Origin: Calliopsis andreniformis | Lineage: Eukaryota > Arthropoda > Insecta > Hymenoptera > Andrenidae | DNA length: 64,000 nucleotides | Assembly (NCBI RefSeq): GCF_051401765.1 | Contig: NW_027480545.1 | Coordinates: forward strand, 1,353,626-1,417,625 | Direction: 5' to 3' | Shown: one piece after another, positions 12,051 to 25,789 of the stretch | How positions within the stretch are numbered: position 1 is the stretch's first letter | Layout: the number at the start of each line of letters is the position of its first letter | Program-made: the position numbers and the translations under genes | Notes under the pieces: generated by a model | The model's database searches: none | Told to the model about the DNA's origin: nothing | Seen by the model: only the letters and a program-made list of their open reading frames with translations

Positions 12051-12757
12051 TTCAGACCTCAGTCTTCGACAATCAGTTGTCAATACTCAATCCTCAATCC
12101 TCAATCCTCAATCTTCAATCCTCAATACTCAATCTTCAATCCTCAATCCTCAGTCCTCAAACCTCAATTCTGAATCCTCAAACCTGAATCCTCAATCTTC
12201 AATCCAGAATCCCCAATCCTCAATCTTCAATCCTCAATCCTCAATCCTCAATCCTCAATCCTCAATCTTCAATCCTCATTACTCAATCTTCAATCCTCAA
12301 TCCTCAATCCTCAATCCTCAATCCTCAATCCTCAATGCTCAATCCTCAATCTTCAATCGTCAATAACCAATCCTGAATCTTCAATCCTCAACCCTCAATC
12401 CTCAATTCTCGATCCTCAATCCTCAACCCTCAATCGTCAATTCTCAATCCTCAATCATCAGTCCTCAGTACTCAATCCTCAATCTTCCTTCCTCAATCCT
12501 CAATCCTCAATCCTCAATCCTCATTCTTCAATCCTCAATACCCAATCCTCAATCATCAGTCATCAATCCTCAATCCTCGCCCTCAATCCTCAGTCGTCAG
12601 TCCTCAAACCTCAATCCTCAACCCTCAGCCCTCATCCTCAGTCCTCAATCCTCAATCCTCAATCCTCAATCCTCAATCCTCAATATTCATTCCTCAATCC
12701 TCAATCCTCAATCATCAGTCTTCAATCCTCAATACTCAATCTTCAATCCTCAATTCT
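12000..12757 (+). repeat. 3,190-bp-offset direct duplication, copy 1
   Basis: Begins before A3t copy 13 and runs to the CTTCAATCCTCAATTCTC landmark near 12,757. It matches about 15,190-15,947, including CAATCGTCAATAACC, AATCTTCCTTCCTC and CATCAGTCATC in the same order and spacing. Confidence 0.8.
12048..12084 (+). repeat. Element A, copy 13 (A3t, head only)
   Basis: CCTTCAGACC head and CTTCGACAATCAG core. Sequence returns to ordinary heptamers right after TTGTCAAT; the body and tail are missing. The G before ACAATCAGTTGTC extends the imperfect hairpin stem to five pairs (GACAA/TTGTC). Confidence 0.9.
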
Positions 12758-13178
12758 CAATCCTCAATCCTCAATCCTCAATCTTCAATCCTCAATAACC
12801 AATCCTCAATCTTCAATCCTCAATCCTTATTCTTCAATCCTCAATACCCAATCCTCAATCTTCAATCCTCAATCCTCAACCCTCAATCCACAATTCTCAA
12901 TCCTGAATCCTCAATCCTCATACTTCAAACATCAATACTCAACCCTCAGTCCTCGTCCTCAATCCACAACCCTGAATCCTCAATCCTCAATCTTCAATCA
13001 TCAATATTCAATCTTCAATCCTCAATCCTCAATCCTCTATCCTCATCCCACAATCCTCAATGTTCAATCCTCAATACCCAATCCTCAATCTTGAATCCTC
13101 AATCCTCAATCCTCAACCCTCAATCCTCAATCCTCAGTCCTCAAACATCAATCCTGAATCCTCAATCCTGAATCCTCA

Positions 13179-13335
13179 ACCTTCAGCCAGAGTCCTCAGC
13201 GATCAGTTGTCAATCCACAATCCTCAATAGAATATCCTCAATCCACAGTTTTCAATACTCAATACTCAATCTGCAATCTTCAAACCTCTATCCACAAATA
13301 TCAATTCTCATCACTCAACCCTCAACACTCAGTCC
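13179..13335 (+). repeat. Element A, copy 14 (A2)
   Basis: Standard A2 head and body, with an AATATCAATTC unit shared with copy 5. It is followed at once by ATGTTCAATCC. Confidence 0.92.
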
Positions 13336-13442
13336 TCAATGTTCAATCCTCAATTCTCAATCCTCAATCCTCAATCCTCAATCCTCAAACCTCAACCCTC
13401 AATCGTCATTCTTCAATCCTCAATACCCAATCCACAATTTTT

Positions 13443-13637
13443 AATCCTCAATCCTCAATCCTCAATCCTCAATCCTCAATCCTCAATCCTCAATCCTCAA
13501 TCCTCAATCCTCAATCCTCAATCCTCAATCCTCAATCCTCAATCCTCAATCCTCAATCCTCAATCCTCAATCCTCAATCCTCAATCCTCAATCCTCAATC
13601 CTCAATCCTCAATCCTCAATCCTCAATCCTCAATCCT
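13443..13637 (+). repeat. Longest perfect (TCAATCC)n run
   Basis: About 195 bp, or 27-28 consecutive identical heptamers, without a substitution. It starts after ATTTTTAATCC and ends at CCTAAGTCC. This is the most homogeneous stretch in the window and probably the newest or most unstable. Confidence 0.95.
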
Positions 13638-13869
13638 AAGTCCTCAGTCCACAAACCTCAATCCTCAACGCTCAGCCCACATCCTCAATCCTCAATCCTC
13701 GTTCCTCAATCCTCAATCCTCAATCCTCGATCCTCAATACTCAATCTTCAATCCCCAATCCTCAATCCTCAATCCTCAATCCTCAATCCTCAATCATCAA
13801 TCCTCAACCCTCAATCCTCAATCCTCAGTCCTCAAACATCAATCCTGAATCCTCAATCCTGAATCCTCA

Positions 13870-14026
13870 CCCTTCAGCCAGAGTCCTCAGCGATCAGTTT
13901 TCAATCCACAGTCCTCAATAGAATATCCTCAATCCACAGTTTTCAATACTCAATACTCAATCTGCAATCTTCAAACCTCTATCCACAAACATCGATTCTC
14001 ATCACTCAACCCTCAACACTCAGTCC
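13870..14026 (+). repeat. Element A, copy 15 (A2, broken inverted repeat)
   Basis: A2 head, but the core reads CAGTTTTCAATCC rather than CAGTTGTC, and the tail has ACATCGATTC. Confidence 0.92.
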
Positions 14027-14498
14027 TCAATGTTCAATCCTCAATCCTCAATCCTCAATCCTCAATCCTCAATCCTCAATCCTCAATCATCAATCCGCAA
14101 TCTTCAATCCTCAATCCTCAAACCTCAATCCTCAATCCTCAATCCTCAATCCTCAATCTTCAATCCTCAAGACACAATCTTCAATCCTCAGTCCTCAAAC
14201 CTCAATCCTGAATCCTTCAATCCTGAATCCTCAATCCTCATACTTCAAACATCAATACTCAACCCTCAGTCCTCGTCCTCAATCCACAACCCTCAATCCT
14301 CAATCCTCAATCTTCAATCATTAATATTCAATCTTCAATCCTCAATCCTCAATCCTCTATCCTCATCCCTCAATCCTCAATATCGAATACTCAATCTTCA
14401 GTCCTCAATCCTCAATCCACAATTCTCAATCCTCAACCCTCAATCCTCAATCCTCAGTCCTCAAACATCAATCCTGAATCCTCAATCCTGAATCCTCA

Positions 14499-14655
14499 AC
14501 CTTCAGCCAGAGTCCTCAGCGATCAGTTGTCAATCCACAATCCTCAATAGAATATCCTCAATCCACAGTTTTCAATACTCAATACTCAATCTGCAATCTT
14601 CAAACCTCTATCCACAAACATCAATGCTCATCACTCGACCCTCAACACTCAGTCC
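14499..14655 (+). repeat. Element A, copy 16 (A2)
   Basis: Matches copy 14 at +1,320 bp apart from CATCAATGCTC and CTCGACCC in the tail. The CTCGACCC allele marks a group that includes copies 21, 23, 25, 26 and 29. Confidence 0.92.
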
Positions 14656-15189
14656 TCAATGTTCAATCCTCAATCCTCAATCCTCAATCCTCAATCCTCA
14701 ACCCTCAATCGTCATTCTTCAATCCTCAATACCCAATCCTCAATTTTCAATCCTCAATACTCAATCTTCAATCCTCAATCCTCAATCCTCAATCCTCAAT
14801 CCTCAATCCTCAATCTTGAATCCTCATTACTCAATCTTCTATCCTCAATCCTCAATCCTCAATCCTCAATCCTCAATCCTCAATGCTCAATCCTCAATCT
14901 TCAATCGTCAATAACCAATCCTCAATCTTCAATCCTCAATCCTCAATCCTCAATTCTCGATCCTCAAACCTCAACCCTCAATCGTCAATTCTCAATCCTC
15001 AATCCTCGATCCTCCGACCTCAAACATCAATACTCAACCCTCAGTCCTCGCCCTCAATCCACAATCCTCAATCCTCAGTCGTCAGTCCTCAAACCTCAAT
15101 CCTCAAACCTCAGCCCTCATCCTCAGTCCTCAATCCTCAATCCTCAATCCTCAATCCTCAATCCTCAATATTCAATCCTCAATCCTCAA

Positions 15190-15947
15190 TCCTCAGTCCT
15201 CAAACCTCAAACCTGAATCCTCAATCCTGAATCCTCAACCTTCAGACCTCAGTCTTCGACAATCAGTTGTCAATACTCAATCCTCAATCCTCAATCCTCA
15301 ATCTTCAATCCTCAATACTCAATCTTCAATCCTCAATCCTCAGTCCTCAAACCTCAATTCTGAATCCTCAAACCTGAATCCTCAATCTTCAATCCAGAAT
15401 CCCCAATCCTCAATCTTCAATCCTCAATCCTCAATCCTCAATCCTCAATCCTCAATCTTCAATCCTCATTACTCAATCTTCAATCCTCAATCCTCAATCC
15501 TCAATCCTCAATCCTCAATCCTCAATGCTCAATCCTCAATCTTCAATCGTCAATAACCAATCCTCAATCTTCAATCCTCAACCCTCAATCCTCAATTCTC
15601 GATCCTCAATCCTCAACCCTCAATCGTCAATTCTCAATCCTCAATCATCAGTCCTCAGTACTCAATCCTCAATCTTCCTTCCTCAATCCTCAATCCTCAA
15701 TCCTTAATCCTCATTCTTCAATCCTCAATACCCAATCCTCAATCATCAGTCATCAATCCTCAATCCTCGCCCTCAATCCTCAGTCGTCAGTCCTCAAACC
15801 TCAATCCTCAACCCTCAGCCCTCATCCTCAGTCCTCAATCCTCAATCCTCAATCCTCAATCCTCAATCCTCAATATTCATTCCTCAATCCTCAATCCTCA
15901 ATCATCAGTCTTCAATCCTCAATACTCAATCTTCAATCCTCAATCCT
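15190..15947 (+). repeat. 3,190-bp-offset direct duplication, copy 2
   Basis: Second copy of 12,000-12,757. It ends where AATTCCGAATCC replaces the partner's AATTCTCAATCC. Confidence 0.8.
15238..15274 (+). repeat. Element A, copy 17 (A3t, head only)
   Basis: Same CTTCGACAATCAG core and same breakpoint as copy 13, whose duplicate it is. Confidence 0.9.
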
Positions 15948-16274
15948 CAATTCCGAATCCTCAATCCTCATTCCTCAGTCCTCAGTCCTCAAACCTCAAT
16001 CCTCAACCCTCAGCCCTCATCGTCAATCCTCAAACCTCAATCCTCAATCCTCAATCTTCAATCCTCAATACCCAATATCCAATCCTCCATCCTCAATTCT
16101 CAATCCTCAATCCTCAATCCTCAATCCTCAAACCTCAATCCTCAACCCTAATCCTCAATCCTCAATCTTCAATCCTCAATACTCAATCTTCAATCCTCAA
16201 TCCTCAGTCCTCAATCCTCAATCGTCAATCTTCAATCCTCAATACGCAATCATCAATCCTCAATCCTCAATCCT

Positions 16275-17706
16275 CAATCCTCGATCCTCATTCTTCAATC
16301 CTCAATACCCAATCCTCAATTTCAATCCTCAATCCTCAATCCTCAATTCTCAATCCCCAATCCTCAATCTTCAACCATCATTCTTCAATCCTCAATACCC
16401 AATACTCAATCTTCAATCCTCAATCCTCAATCCTCAATTCTCAATCCTCAATCCTCAGTCCTCAGTCCTCAAACCTCAATCCTCAACCCTCAGCCCTCAT
16501 CGTCAATCCTCAATCCTCAGTGCTCTATACTCAACCTTCAATCCTCAATACTCAATCTTCAATCCTAAATCATCAATCCTCAATCCTCAATCCTCTATCC
16601 TCAATCGTCAATCTTGAATCCTCATTACTCAATCTTCAATCCTCAATCCTCAATTCTCAATCCTCAATCCTCAATCCTCAATCCTCAATCCTCAAACCTC
16701 AATCCTCAATCGTCAGTCTTCAATCCTCAATACTCAATCTTCAATCCTCAATCCTCAATCCTCAATTCTCAATCCTCAATCCTCAGTCCTCAGACCTCAA
16801 ACCTCAATCCTCAACCCTCAGCCCTCATCCTCAACCCTCAATCCTCAATCTTCAATCCTCAATCCTCAATCCTCAATACTCAATCTTCAATCCTCAATCC
16901 TCAGTCCTCAATCCTCAATCTTCATTCTTCAATCCTCAATACCCAATCCTCAATCTTCAATCCTCAATCCTCAATCCTCAATTCTCAATCCTCCATCCTC
17001 AGCCCTAAGTCCTCAAACTTCAATCCTCAACCCTCAGCCCTTATCCTCAATCCTCAATCCTCAATCCTCAATCATCAATCCTCAATACTCAATGTTCAAT
17101 CCTCAATCCTCAATCCTCAATCGTCAATCCTCATTCTTCAATCCTCAATACCCAATCCTCAATCTTCAATCCTCAATACTCAATCCCCAATTCTCAATCC
17201 TCAATCCTCGATCCTCACACCTCAAACATCAATACTCAACTCTCAGTCCTCGTCCTGAATCCACAACCCTCAATCCTCAATCCTCAATCTTCAATCATCA
17301 ATATACAACCTTCAGTACTCAATCCTCAATACTCAATCCTCAATCCTCAATCCTCAATGTTCAATCCGCGATACCCAATCCTCAATGTTCAGTCCTCAAT
17401 ACTCAATCCTCAATCCTCAATCCTCAATCCTCAATAATCAATCCTCAATCCTCAATCCTCTATCTTCAATCCTCAATGCTCAATCCTCATTCTTCAATCC
17501 TCAATACCGGATCCTCAATCTTCAATCCTCAATTCTCAATCTTCAGTCATCAATATTCAGTCTTCAATCCTCAATCCTCAATCCTCAATCCTCAATCCTC
17601 AGCCCTCAATGTTCAATCCGCAATACCCAATCTTCAATCTTCAATCCTCAATCCTCAATCCTCAATCTTCAATCCTCAATACTCAATCTTCAATCCTCAA
17701 TCCTCA
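16275..17706 (+). repeat. 3.4-kb direct duplication, copy 1, proximal part
   Basis: Starts near CTCGATCCTCATTC at 16,281. It contains a one-base loss (CAATTTCAATCC at about 16,318) that is shared with the partner at 19,689-21,141 (offset 3,414). That shared private error shows common descent. The partner carries one extra 21-bp block near 20,875. Confidence 0.85.
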
Positions 17707-17964
17707 ATACTCAATCCTCAAACCTCAATCCTCAATCCTCAATGTTCAATCGGCGATACCCAATCCTCAATATTCAATCCTCAATCCTCAATACTCAATC
17801 CTCAATCCTCAATCCTCAATCGCCAGTCTTCAATCCTCAATACTCAATCTTCAATCCTCAATTACCAATCCTCAATCCTCAATCCTCAATCGTCAGTCTT
17901 CAATCCTCAATACTCAATCTTCAATCCTCAATTCTCAATCCTCCATTCTCAATCCTCAATCGTC

Positions 17965-18535
17965 ATTCTTCAATACTCAATCCTCAATCTTCAACCATCA
18001 ATTTTCAATCTTCAATCCTCAATCCTCAATCCTCAATCCTCAAACCTCAATGTTCAATCCGCAACACCCAATCTTCAATCTTCAATCCTCAATCCTCAAT
18101 CCACAATCTTGAATCCTCAATACTCAATCTTCAATCCTCAATCCTCAATTCTGAATCCTCAATCCTCATTCCTCAGTCTTCAGTCCTCAAACCTCAATCC
18201 TCAACCCTCAGCCCTCATCGTCAATCCTCAAACCTCAATCCTCAATCCTCAATCTTCAATCCTCAATACCCAATATCCAATCCTCCATCCTCAATTCTCA
18301 ATCCTCAATCCTCAATCCTCGATCCTCAATCCTCAATCCTCAATCCTCAATCCTCAATCCTCAATACTCAGTCTTCAATCCTCAATCCTCAATCCTCAAT
18401 GTTCAATCCGCAATACCCAATCCTCAATCTTCAATCCTGAATCCTCAATCCTCAATCCTCAATCATAAATCCTCAATCCTCAATCCTCAGTCCTCAAACC
18501 TCAAACCTGAATCCTCAATCCTGAATCCTCAACCT
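17965..18535 (+). repeat. Segment duplicated from the 11,480-12,050 family
   Basis: Partner of 11,480-12,050. Differences include CGCAACACCC for CGCAATACCC and CAGTCTTCAGTCC for CAGTCCTCAGTCC. Confidence 0.75.
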
Positions 18536-19608
18536 TCAGACCTCAGTCTTCGACAATCAGTTGTCAATTCTCAATCCTCAATCCTCAATCCTCAATATTC
18601 AATCCTCAATAGTCAATCTCCAATCCTAGAACCTCAATCTCCAATTCTCAATTTTTAATCCTCAATCTTCAATCCTCAATCCCCAGTCCTCAATCTTCAG
18701 TCCTCAATGCTCAATCTTCAATCCTCAATACTCAATATCCAATCATCCATCCTCAATTCTCAATCCTCAATCCTCAATCCTCGATCATCAATCCTCAATC
18801 CTCAATCCTCAGTCCTCAATCCTCAATACTCAGTCTTCAATCCTCAATCCTCAATCCTCAATCCTCAATCTTCAATCCTCATTACTCAATCTTCAATCCT
18901 CAATCCTCAAACCTCAATTCTGAATCCTCAAACCTGAATCCTCAATCTTCAATCCAGAATCCCCAATCCTCAATCTTCAATCCTCAATCCTCAATCCTCA
19001 ATCCTCAATCCTCAATCTTCAATCCTCATTACTCAATCTTCAATCCTCAATCCTCAATCCTCAATCCTCAATCCTCAATCCTCAATGCTCAATCCTCAAT
19101 CTTCAATCGTCAATAACCAATCCTCAATCTTCAATCCTCAATCCTCAATCCTCAATTCTCGATCCTCAATCCTCAACCCTCAATCGTCAATTCTCAATCC
19201 TCAATCATCAGTCCTCAGTACTCAGTCCTCAATCTTCCTTCCTCAATCCTCAATCCTCAATCCTCAATCCTCATTCTTCAATCCTCAATACCCAATCCTC
19301 AATCATCAGTCATCAATCCTCAATCCTCAATTCTCAATCCTCAGTCCTCGATCCTCGGACCTCAAACACCAATACTCAACCCTCAGTCCTCGCCCTCAAT
19401 CCACAACCCTCAATCCTCATTCGTCAGTCCTCAAACCTCAATAATCAACCCTCAGCCCTCATCCTCAGTCCTCAATCCTCAATCCTCAATCCTCAATCCT
19501 CAATCCTCAATATTCAATCCTCAATCCTCAATCCTCAATCATCAGTCTTCAATCCTCAATACTCAATCTTCAATCCTCAATTCTCAATCCTCAATCCTCA
19601 ATCCTCAA
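18514..19608 (+). repeat. 3.4-kb direct duplication, copy 1, distal part
   Basis: Matches about 21,211-22,302 at an offset of exactly 2,694, beginning in A3t copy 18 and including AATAGTCAATCTCC, CCTAGAACC and ATTTTTAATCC. The offset is about 741 bp smaller than in the proximal part, so the second copy lost the sequence between the two parts. Confidence 0.85.
18532..18568 (+). repeat. Element A, copy 18 (A3t, head only)
   Basis: CTTCGACAATCAG core, followed by TTGTCAATTCTC and ordinary heptamers. Confidence 0.9.
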
Positions 19609-19688
19609 TCCTCAATCCTCAATCCTCAATCCTCAACCCTAATCCTCAATCCTCAATCTTCAATCCTCAATACTCAATCTTCAATCCT

Positions 19689-21141
19689 CAATCCTCGATC
19701 CTCATTCTTCAATCCTCAATACCCAATCCTCAATTTCAATCCTCAATCCTCAATCCTCAATTCTCAATCCCCAATCCTCAATCTTCAACCATCATTCTTC
19801 AATCCTCAATACCCAATACTCAATCTTCAATCCTCAATCCTCAATCCTCAATTCTCAATCCTCAATCCTCAGTCCTCAGTCCTCAAACCTCAATCCTCAA
19901 CCCTCAGCCCTCATCGTCAATCCTCAATCCTCAGTGCTCTATACTCAACCTTCAATCCTCAATACTCAATCTTCAATCCTAAATCATCAATCCTCAATCC
20001 TCAATCCTCTATCCTCAATCGTCAATCTTGAATCCTCATTACTCAATCTTCGATCCTCAATCCTCAATTCTCAATCCTCAATCCTCAATCCTCAATCCTC
20101 AATCCTCAAACCTCAATCCTCAATCGTCAGTCTTCAATCCTCAATACTCAATCTTCAATCCTCAATCCTCAATCCTCAATTCTCAATCCTCAATCCTCAG
20201 TCCTCAGACCTCAAACCTCAATCCTCAACCCTCAGCCCTCATCCTCAACCCTCAATCCTCAATCTTCAATCCTCAATCCTCAATCCTCAATACTCAATCT
20301 TCAATCCTCAATCCTCAGTCCTCAATCCTCAATCCTCATTCTTCAATCCTCAATACCCAATCCTCAATCTTCAATCCTCAATCCTCAATCCTCAATTCTC
20401 AATCCTCCATCCTCAGCCCTAAGTCCTCAAACTTCAATCCTCAACCCTCAGCCCTTATCCTCAATCCTCAATCCTCAATCCTCAATCATCAATCCTCAAT
20501 ACTCAATGTTCAATCCTCAATCCTCAATCCTCAATCGTCAATCCTCATTCTTCAATCCTCAATACCCAATCCTCAATCTTCAATCCTCAATACTCAATCC
20601 CCAATTCTCAATCCTCAATCCTCGATCCTCACACCTCAAACATCAATACTCAACCCTCAGTCCTCGTCCTGAATCCACAACCCTCAATCCTCAATCCTCA
20701 ATCTTCAATCATCAATATACAACCTTCAGTACTCAGTCCTCAATACTCAATCCTCAATCCTCAATCCTCAATGTTCAATCCGCGATACCCAATCCTCAAT
20801 GTTCAGTCCTCAATACTCAATCCTCAATCCTCAATCCTCAATCCTCAATAATCAATCCTCAATCCTCAATCCTCAGTCCCCAAACCTCAATCCTCTATCT
20901 TCAATCCTCAATGCTCAATCCTCATTCTTCAATCCTCAATACCGGATCCTCAATCTTCAATCCTCAATTCTCAATCTTCAGTCATCAATATTCAGTCTTC
21001 AATCCTCAATCCTCAATCCTCAATCCTCAATCCTCAGCCCTCAATGTTCAATCCGCAATACCCAATCTTCAATCTTCAATCCTGAATCCTCAATCCTCAA
21101 TCTTCAATCCTCAATACTCAATCTTCAATCCTCAATCCTCA
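19689..21141 (+). repeat. 3.4-kb direct duplication, copy 2, proximal part
   Basis: Partner of 16,275-17,706, sharing the CAATTTCAATCC one-base loss at about 19,732. It has a three-heptamer insertion (TCAGTCC, CCAAACC, TCAATCC) near 20,875 that changes the offset from 3,414 to 3,435. Confidence 0.85.
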
Positions 21142-21210
21142 ATGCTCAATCCTCAATCTTCAATCGTCAATAACCAATCCTCAATCTTCAATCCTCAATC
21201 CTCAATCCTC

Positions 21211-22302
21211 AATCCTGAATCCTCAACCTTCAGACCTCAGTCTTCGACAATCAGTTGTCAATTCTCAATCCTCAATCCTCAATCCTCAATATTCAATCCT
21301 CAATAGTCAATCTCCAATCCTAGAACCTCAATCTCCAATTCTCAATTTTTAATCCTCAATCTTCAATCCTCAATCCCCAGTCCTCAATCTTCAGTCCTCA
21401 ATGCTCAATCTTCAATCCTCAATACTCAATATCCAATCATCCATCCTCAATTCTCAATCCTCAATCCTCAATCCTCGATCATCAATCCTCAATCCTCAAT
21501 CCTCAGTCCTCAATCCTCAATACACAGTCTTCAATCCTCAATCCTCAATCCTCAATCCTCAATCTTCAATCCTCATTACTCAATCTTCAATCCTCAGTCC
21601 TCAAACCTCAATTCTGAATCCTCAAACCTGAATCCTCAATCTTCAATCCAGAATCCCCAATCCTCAATCTTCAATCCTCAATCCTCAATCCTCAATCCTC
21701 AATCCTCAATCTTCAATCCTCATTACTCAATCTTCAATCCTCAATCCTCAATCCTCAATCTTCAATCCTCAATCCTCAATGCTCAATCCTCAATCTTCAA
21801 TCGTCAATAACCAATCCTCAATCTTCAATCCTCAATCCTCAATCCTCAATTCTCGATCCTCAATCCTCAACCCTCAATCGTCAATTCTCAATCCTCAATC
21901 ATCAGTCCTCAGTACTCAATCCTCAATCTTCCTTCCTCAATCCTCAATCCTCAATCCTCAATCCTCATTCTTCAATCCTCAATACCCAATCCTCAATCAT
22001 CAGTCATCAATCCTCAATCCTCAATTCTCAATCCTCAGTCCTCGATCCTCGGAACTCAAACACCAATACTCAACCCTCAGTCCTCGCCCTCAATCCACAA
22101 CCCTCAATCCTCATTCGTCAGTCCTCAAACATCAATAATCAACCCTCAGCCCTCATCCTCAGTCCTCAATCCTCAATCCTCAATCCTCAATCCTCAATCC
22201 TCAATATTCAATCCTCAATCCTTAATCCTCAATCATCAGTCTTCAATCCTCAATACTCAATCTTCAATCCTCAATTCTCAATCCTCAATCCTCAATCCTC
22301 AT
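21211..22302 (+). repeat. 3.4-kb direct duplication, copy 2, distal part
   Basis: Partner of 18,514-19,608. Part of it (about 21,545-22,464) is present again at 25,790-26,709. Confidence 0.85.
21226..21262 (+). repeat. Element A, copy 19 (A3t, head only)
   Basis: Duplicate of copy 18 at +2,694 bp, with the same GACAATCAGTTGTC core and the same break. Confidence 0.9.
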
Positions 22303-24263
22303 TCTTCAATCCTCAATAACCAATCCTCAATCTTCAATCCTCAATCCTTATTCTTCAATCCTCAATACCCAATCCTCAATCTTCAATCCTCAATCCTCAA
22401 TCCTCAATTCTCAATCCTCAATTCTCGATCCTCAGACCTCAAACATCAATACTCAACCCTCAGTCCTCGCCCTCAATCCACAACCCTCAATCCTCAGTCG
22501 TCAGTCCTCAAACCTCAATCCTCAACCCTCAGCCCTCATCCTCAGTCCTCAATCCTCAATCCTCAATCCTCAATCCTCAATCCTCAATATTCAATCCTCA
22601 ATCCTCAATCCTCAATCATCAGTCTTCAATCCTCAATACTCAATCTTCAATCGTCAATGCTCAATCCTCAATCCTCAGTCCTCAATCTTCAATACTCAAT
22701 AACCAATCCTCAGTCTTCAATCCTCAATCCTCAATCCTCAATTCTCGATCCTCAATCCTCAACCCTCAATCGTCAATTCTCAATCCTCAATCCTCAGTCC
22801 GCAGTCCTCAATCCTCAATCTTCCTTCTTCAATCCTCAATCCTCAATGCTCAGTCGTCATTCTTCAATCCTCAATACCCAATCCTCAATCATCAGTCATC
22901 AATCCTCAATCCTCGATCCTCGGACCTCAAACATCAATACTCAACCCTCAGTCCTCGCCCTCAATCCACAACCCGCAATCCTCAATCCTCAATCTTCAAT
23001 CATCAATATACAATCTTCAGTCCTTAATCCTCAATACTCAATCCTCAATCCTCAATCCTCAATGTACAATCCTCAATACTCAATCCTCAATCCTCAATCC
23101 TCAATGTTCAATCCGCGATACCCAATCCTCAATGTTCAATCCTCATTCCTCAATCCTCAGTCCCCAAACCTCAATCCTCAACCTTCAATCCTCAATACTC
23201 AATCTTCAATCCTCAATCCTCAATCCTCAATCCTCAGTCCTCATTCTTCAATCCTCAATCCTCAATGCTCAATCCTCAATATTCAATCGTCAATAACCAA
23301 TCCTCAATCTTCAATCCTCAATCCTCAATCCTCAATCCTCAATTCTCGATCCTCAATCCTTAACCCTCAATCGTCAATTCTCAATCCTCAATCCTCAATT
23401 CTCGATCCTCAATCCTCAACCCTCAATCGTCAATTCTCAATCCTCAATGATCAATCTCCAATCCTAGATCCTCAATCTCCAATTCTCAATCCTTAATCCT
23501 CAATCTTCAATCCTCAATCCCCAGTCCTCAATCTCCAATCCTCAATGCTCAATCCTCAATCCTCAATCCTCAGTCCTCAATCCTCAATCCTCAATCCTCA
23601 AACCTCAATCCTCAACCGTCAGTCCTCGTCCTCAATCCTCAACCCTCAATCCTCAATCCTCAATCTTCAATCGTCAATAATGAATACTCAATCCTCAATC
23701 GTCAATCCTCAATCCCCAATCCCCAATCTTCAATCCTCAATCCTCAATCCTCAATCCTCAATCCTAAATCTTCAATCCTCAATACTCAATCTTCAATCCT
23801 CAATCCTCAATCCTCAATCCACAATCATCAATCCTCAATCCTCAATCCTCAATCCACAATACTCAGACTTCAATCCTCAATCCTCAATCCTCAATCCTCG
23901 ATCCTCATTCTTCAATCCTCAACACCCAATCCTCAATCTTCAATCCCCAATCCTCAATCCTCAACTCTAAATCCTCAATCCTCAATCCTCAGACCTCAAA
24001 CAGCAATACTCAACCCTCAGTCCTCGTCCTCAAACCACAACCATCAATACTCAATCCTCAATCTTCAATCAACAATATTCAATCTTCAGTCCTCAATCCT
24101 CAATCCTCAATCCTCAATCCTCAATCCTCAATGTTCAATCCGCATTACCCAATCCTCAATCTTCAATCCTCAATCCTCAATCCTCAATCCTCAATCCTCA
24201 ATACTCAATCCTCAATCCTCAGTCCTCAAACCTCAAACCTGAATCCTGAATCCTGAATCTTCA

Positions 24264-24421
24264 ACCTTCAGACCTCAGTCTTCAACAATCAGTTGTCAAT
24301 TCTCAATCCTCAATAGAATATCATCAATTCACAGTTTTCAATACTCAATACTCAATCTGCAACCTTCAAATCTCTATCCACAAACATCAATTCTCATCAC
24401 TCAACCCTCAACACTCAGTCC
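24264..24421 (+). repeat. Element A, copy 20 (A3)
   Basis: ACCTTCAGACC head, ATATCATCAATTCAC body, and GCAACCTTCAAATC. It has identical partners at copies 24 and 28. Confidence 0.92.
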
Positions 24422-24885
24422 CCAATCCTCAATCTTCAATCCTCAATCCTCAATCCTCAATCCTCAACCCCCAAACTTCAATCCTCGATACCCAACCTTC
24501 AATCCTCAATCCTCAATCCTCAGTCCTCAATCCTCAATCCTCATTCCTCAATCCACAATACCGAATCATCAATCTTCAATCCTCAATCCTCAATCCACAA
24601 TTCTCAATCCTGAATCCTCAATCCTCATACTTCAAACATCAATACTCAACCCTCAGTTCTCGTCCTCAATCCACAACCCTCAATCCTCAATCCTCAATCT
24701 TCAATCATCAATATTCAATCTTCAATCCTCAATCCTCAATCCTCTATCCTCATCCCTCAATCCTCAATATCGAATCCTCAATCTTCAATCCTCAATCCTC
24801 AATCCACAATTCTCAATCCTCAACCCTCAATCCTCAATCCTCAGTCCTCAAACATCAATCCTGAATCCTCAATCCTGAATCCTCA

Positions 24886-25042
24886 ACCTTCAGCCAGAGT
24901 CCTCAGCGATCAGTTGTCAATCCACAATCCTCAATAGAATATCCTCAATCCACAGTTTTCAATACTCAATACTCAATCTGCAATCTTCAAACCTCTATCC
25001 ACAAACATCACTTCTCATCACTCGACCCTCAACACTCAGTCC
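24886..25042 (+). repeat. Element A, copy 21 (A2)
   Basis: A2 with ACATCACTTCTC and CTCGACCC tail alleles, shared with copies 25 and 26. Confidence 0.92.
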
Positions 25043-25789
25043 TCAATGTTCAATCCTCAATCCTCAATCCTCAATCCTCAATCCTCAATCCTCAATCCTC
25101 AATACTCAATCCTCAATCCTCAATCCTCAATCGTCATTCTTCAATCCTCAATACCCAATCCTCAATTTTCAATCCTCAATACTCAATCTTCAATCCTCAA
25201 TCCTCAGTCCTCAAACCTCAATTCTGAATCCACAAACCTGAATCCTCAATCTTCAATCCAGAATCCCCAATCCTCAATCTTCAATCCCCAATCCTCAATC
25301 CTCAATCCTCAATCCTCAATCTTCAATCCTCATTACTCAATCTTCAATCCTCAATCCTCAATCCTCAATTCTCAGTCCTCAATCCTCAATGCTCAATCCT
25401 CAATCTTCAATCGTCAATAACCAATCCTCAATCTTCAATCCTCAATCCTCAATCCTCAATCCTCAATTCTCGATCCTCAATCCTCAACCCTCAATCGTCA
25501 ATTCTCAATCCTCAATCATCAGTCCTCAGTACTCAATCCTCAATTTTCCTTCCTCAATCCCCAATCCTCAATCCTCAATCCTCATTCTTCAATCCTCTAT
25601 CATCAGTCATCAATCCTCAATCCTCAATTCTCAATCCTCAATCCTCGATCCTCGGACCTCAAACATCAATACTCAACCCTCACTCCTCGCCCTCAATCCA
25701 CAACCCTCAATCCTCAGTCGTCAGTCCTCAAACCTCAATCCTCAACCCTCAGCCCTCTTCCTCAGTCCTCAATCCTCAATCCTCAATCC

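Larger units (their letters stand above)
22440..25390 (+). repeat. 2.95-kb duplicated block, copy 1 (offset 6,178)
   Basis: Matches 28,618-31,568 at a constant offset of 6,178 with very few differences; I noticed four: about 23,080, 23,728, 23,766 and 24,553. The constant offset means no net length change over almost 3 kb, so the event is recent. It ends where ATGCTC at 25,389 faces ATCTTC in the partner. Confidence 0.9.
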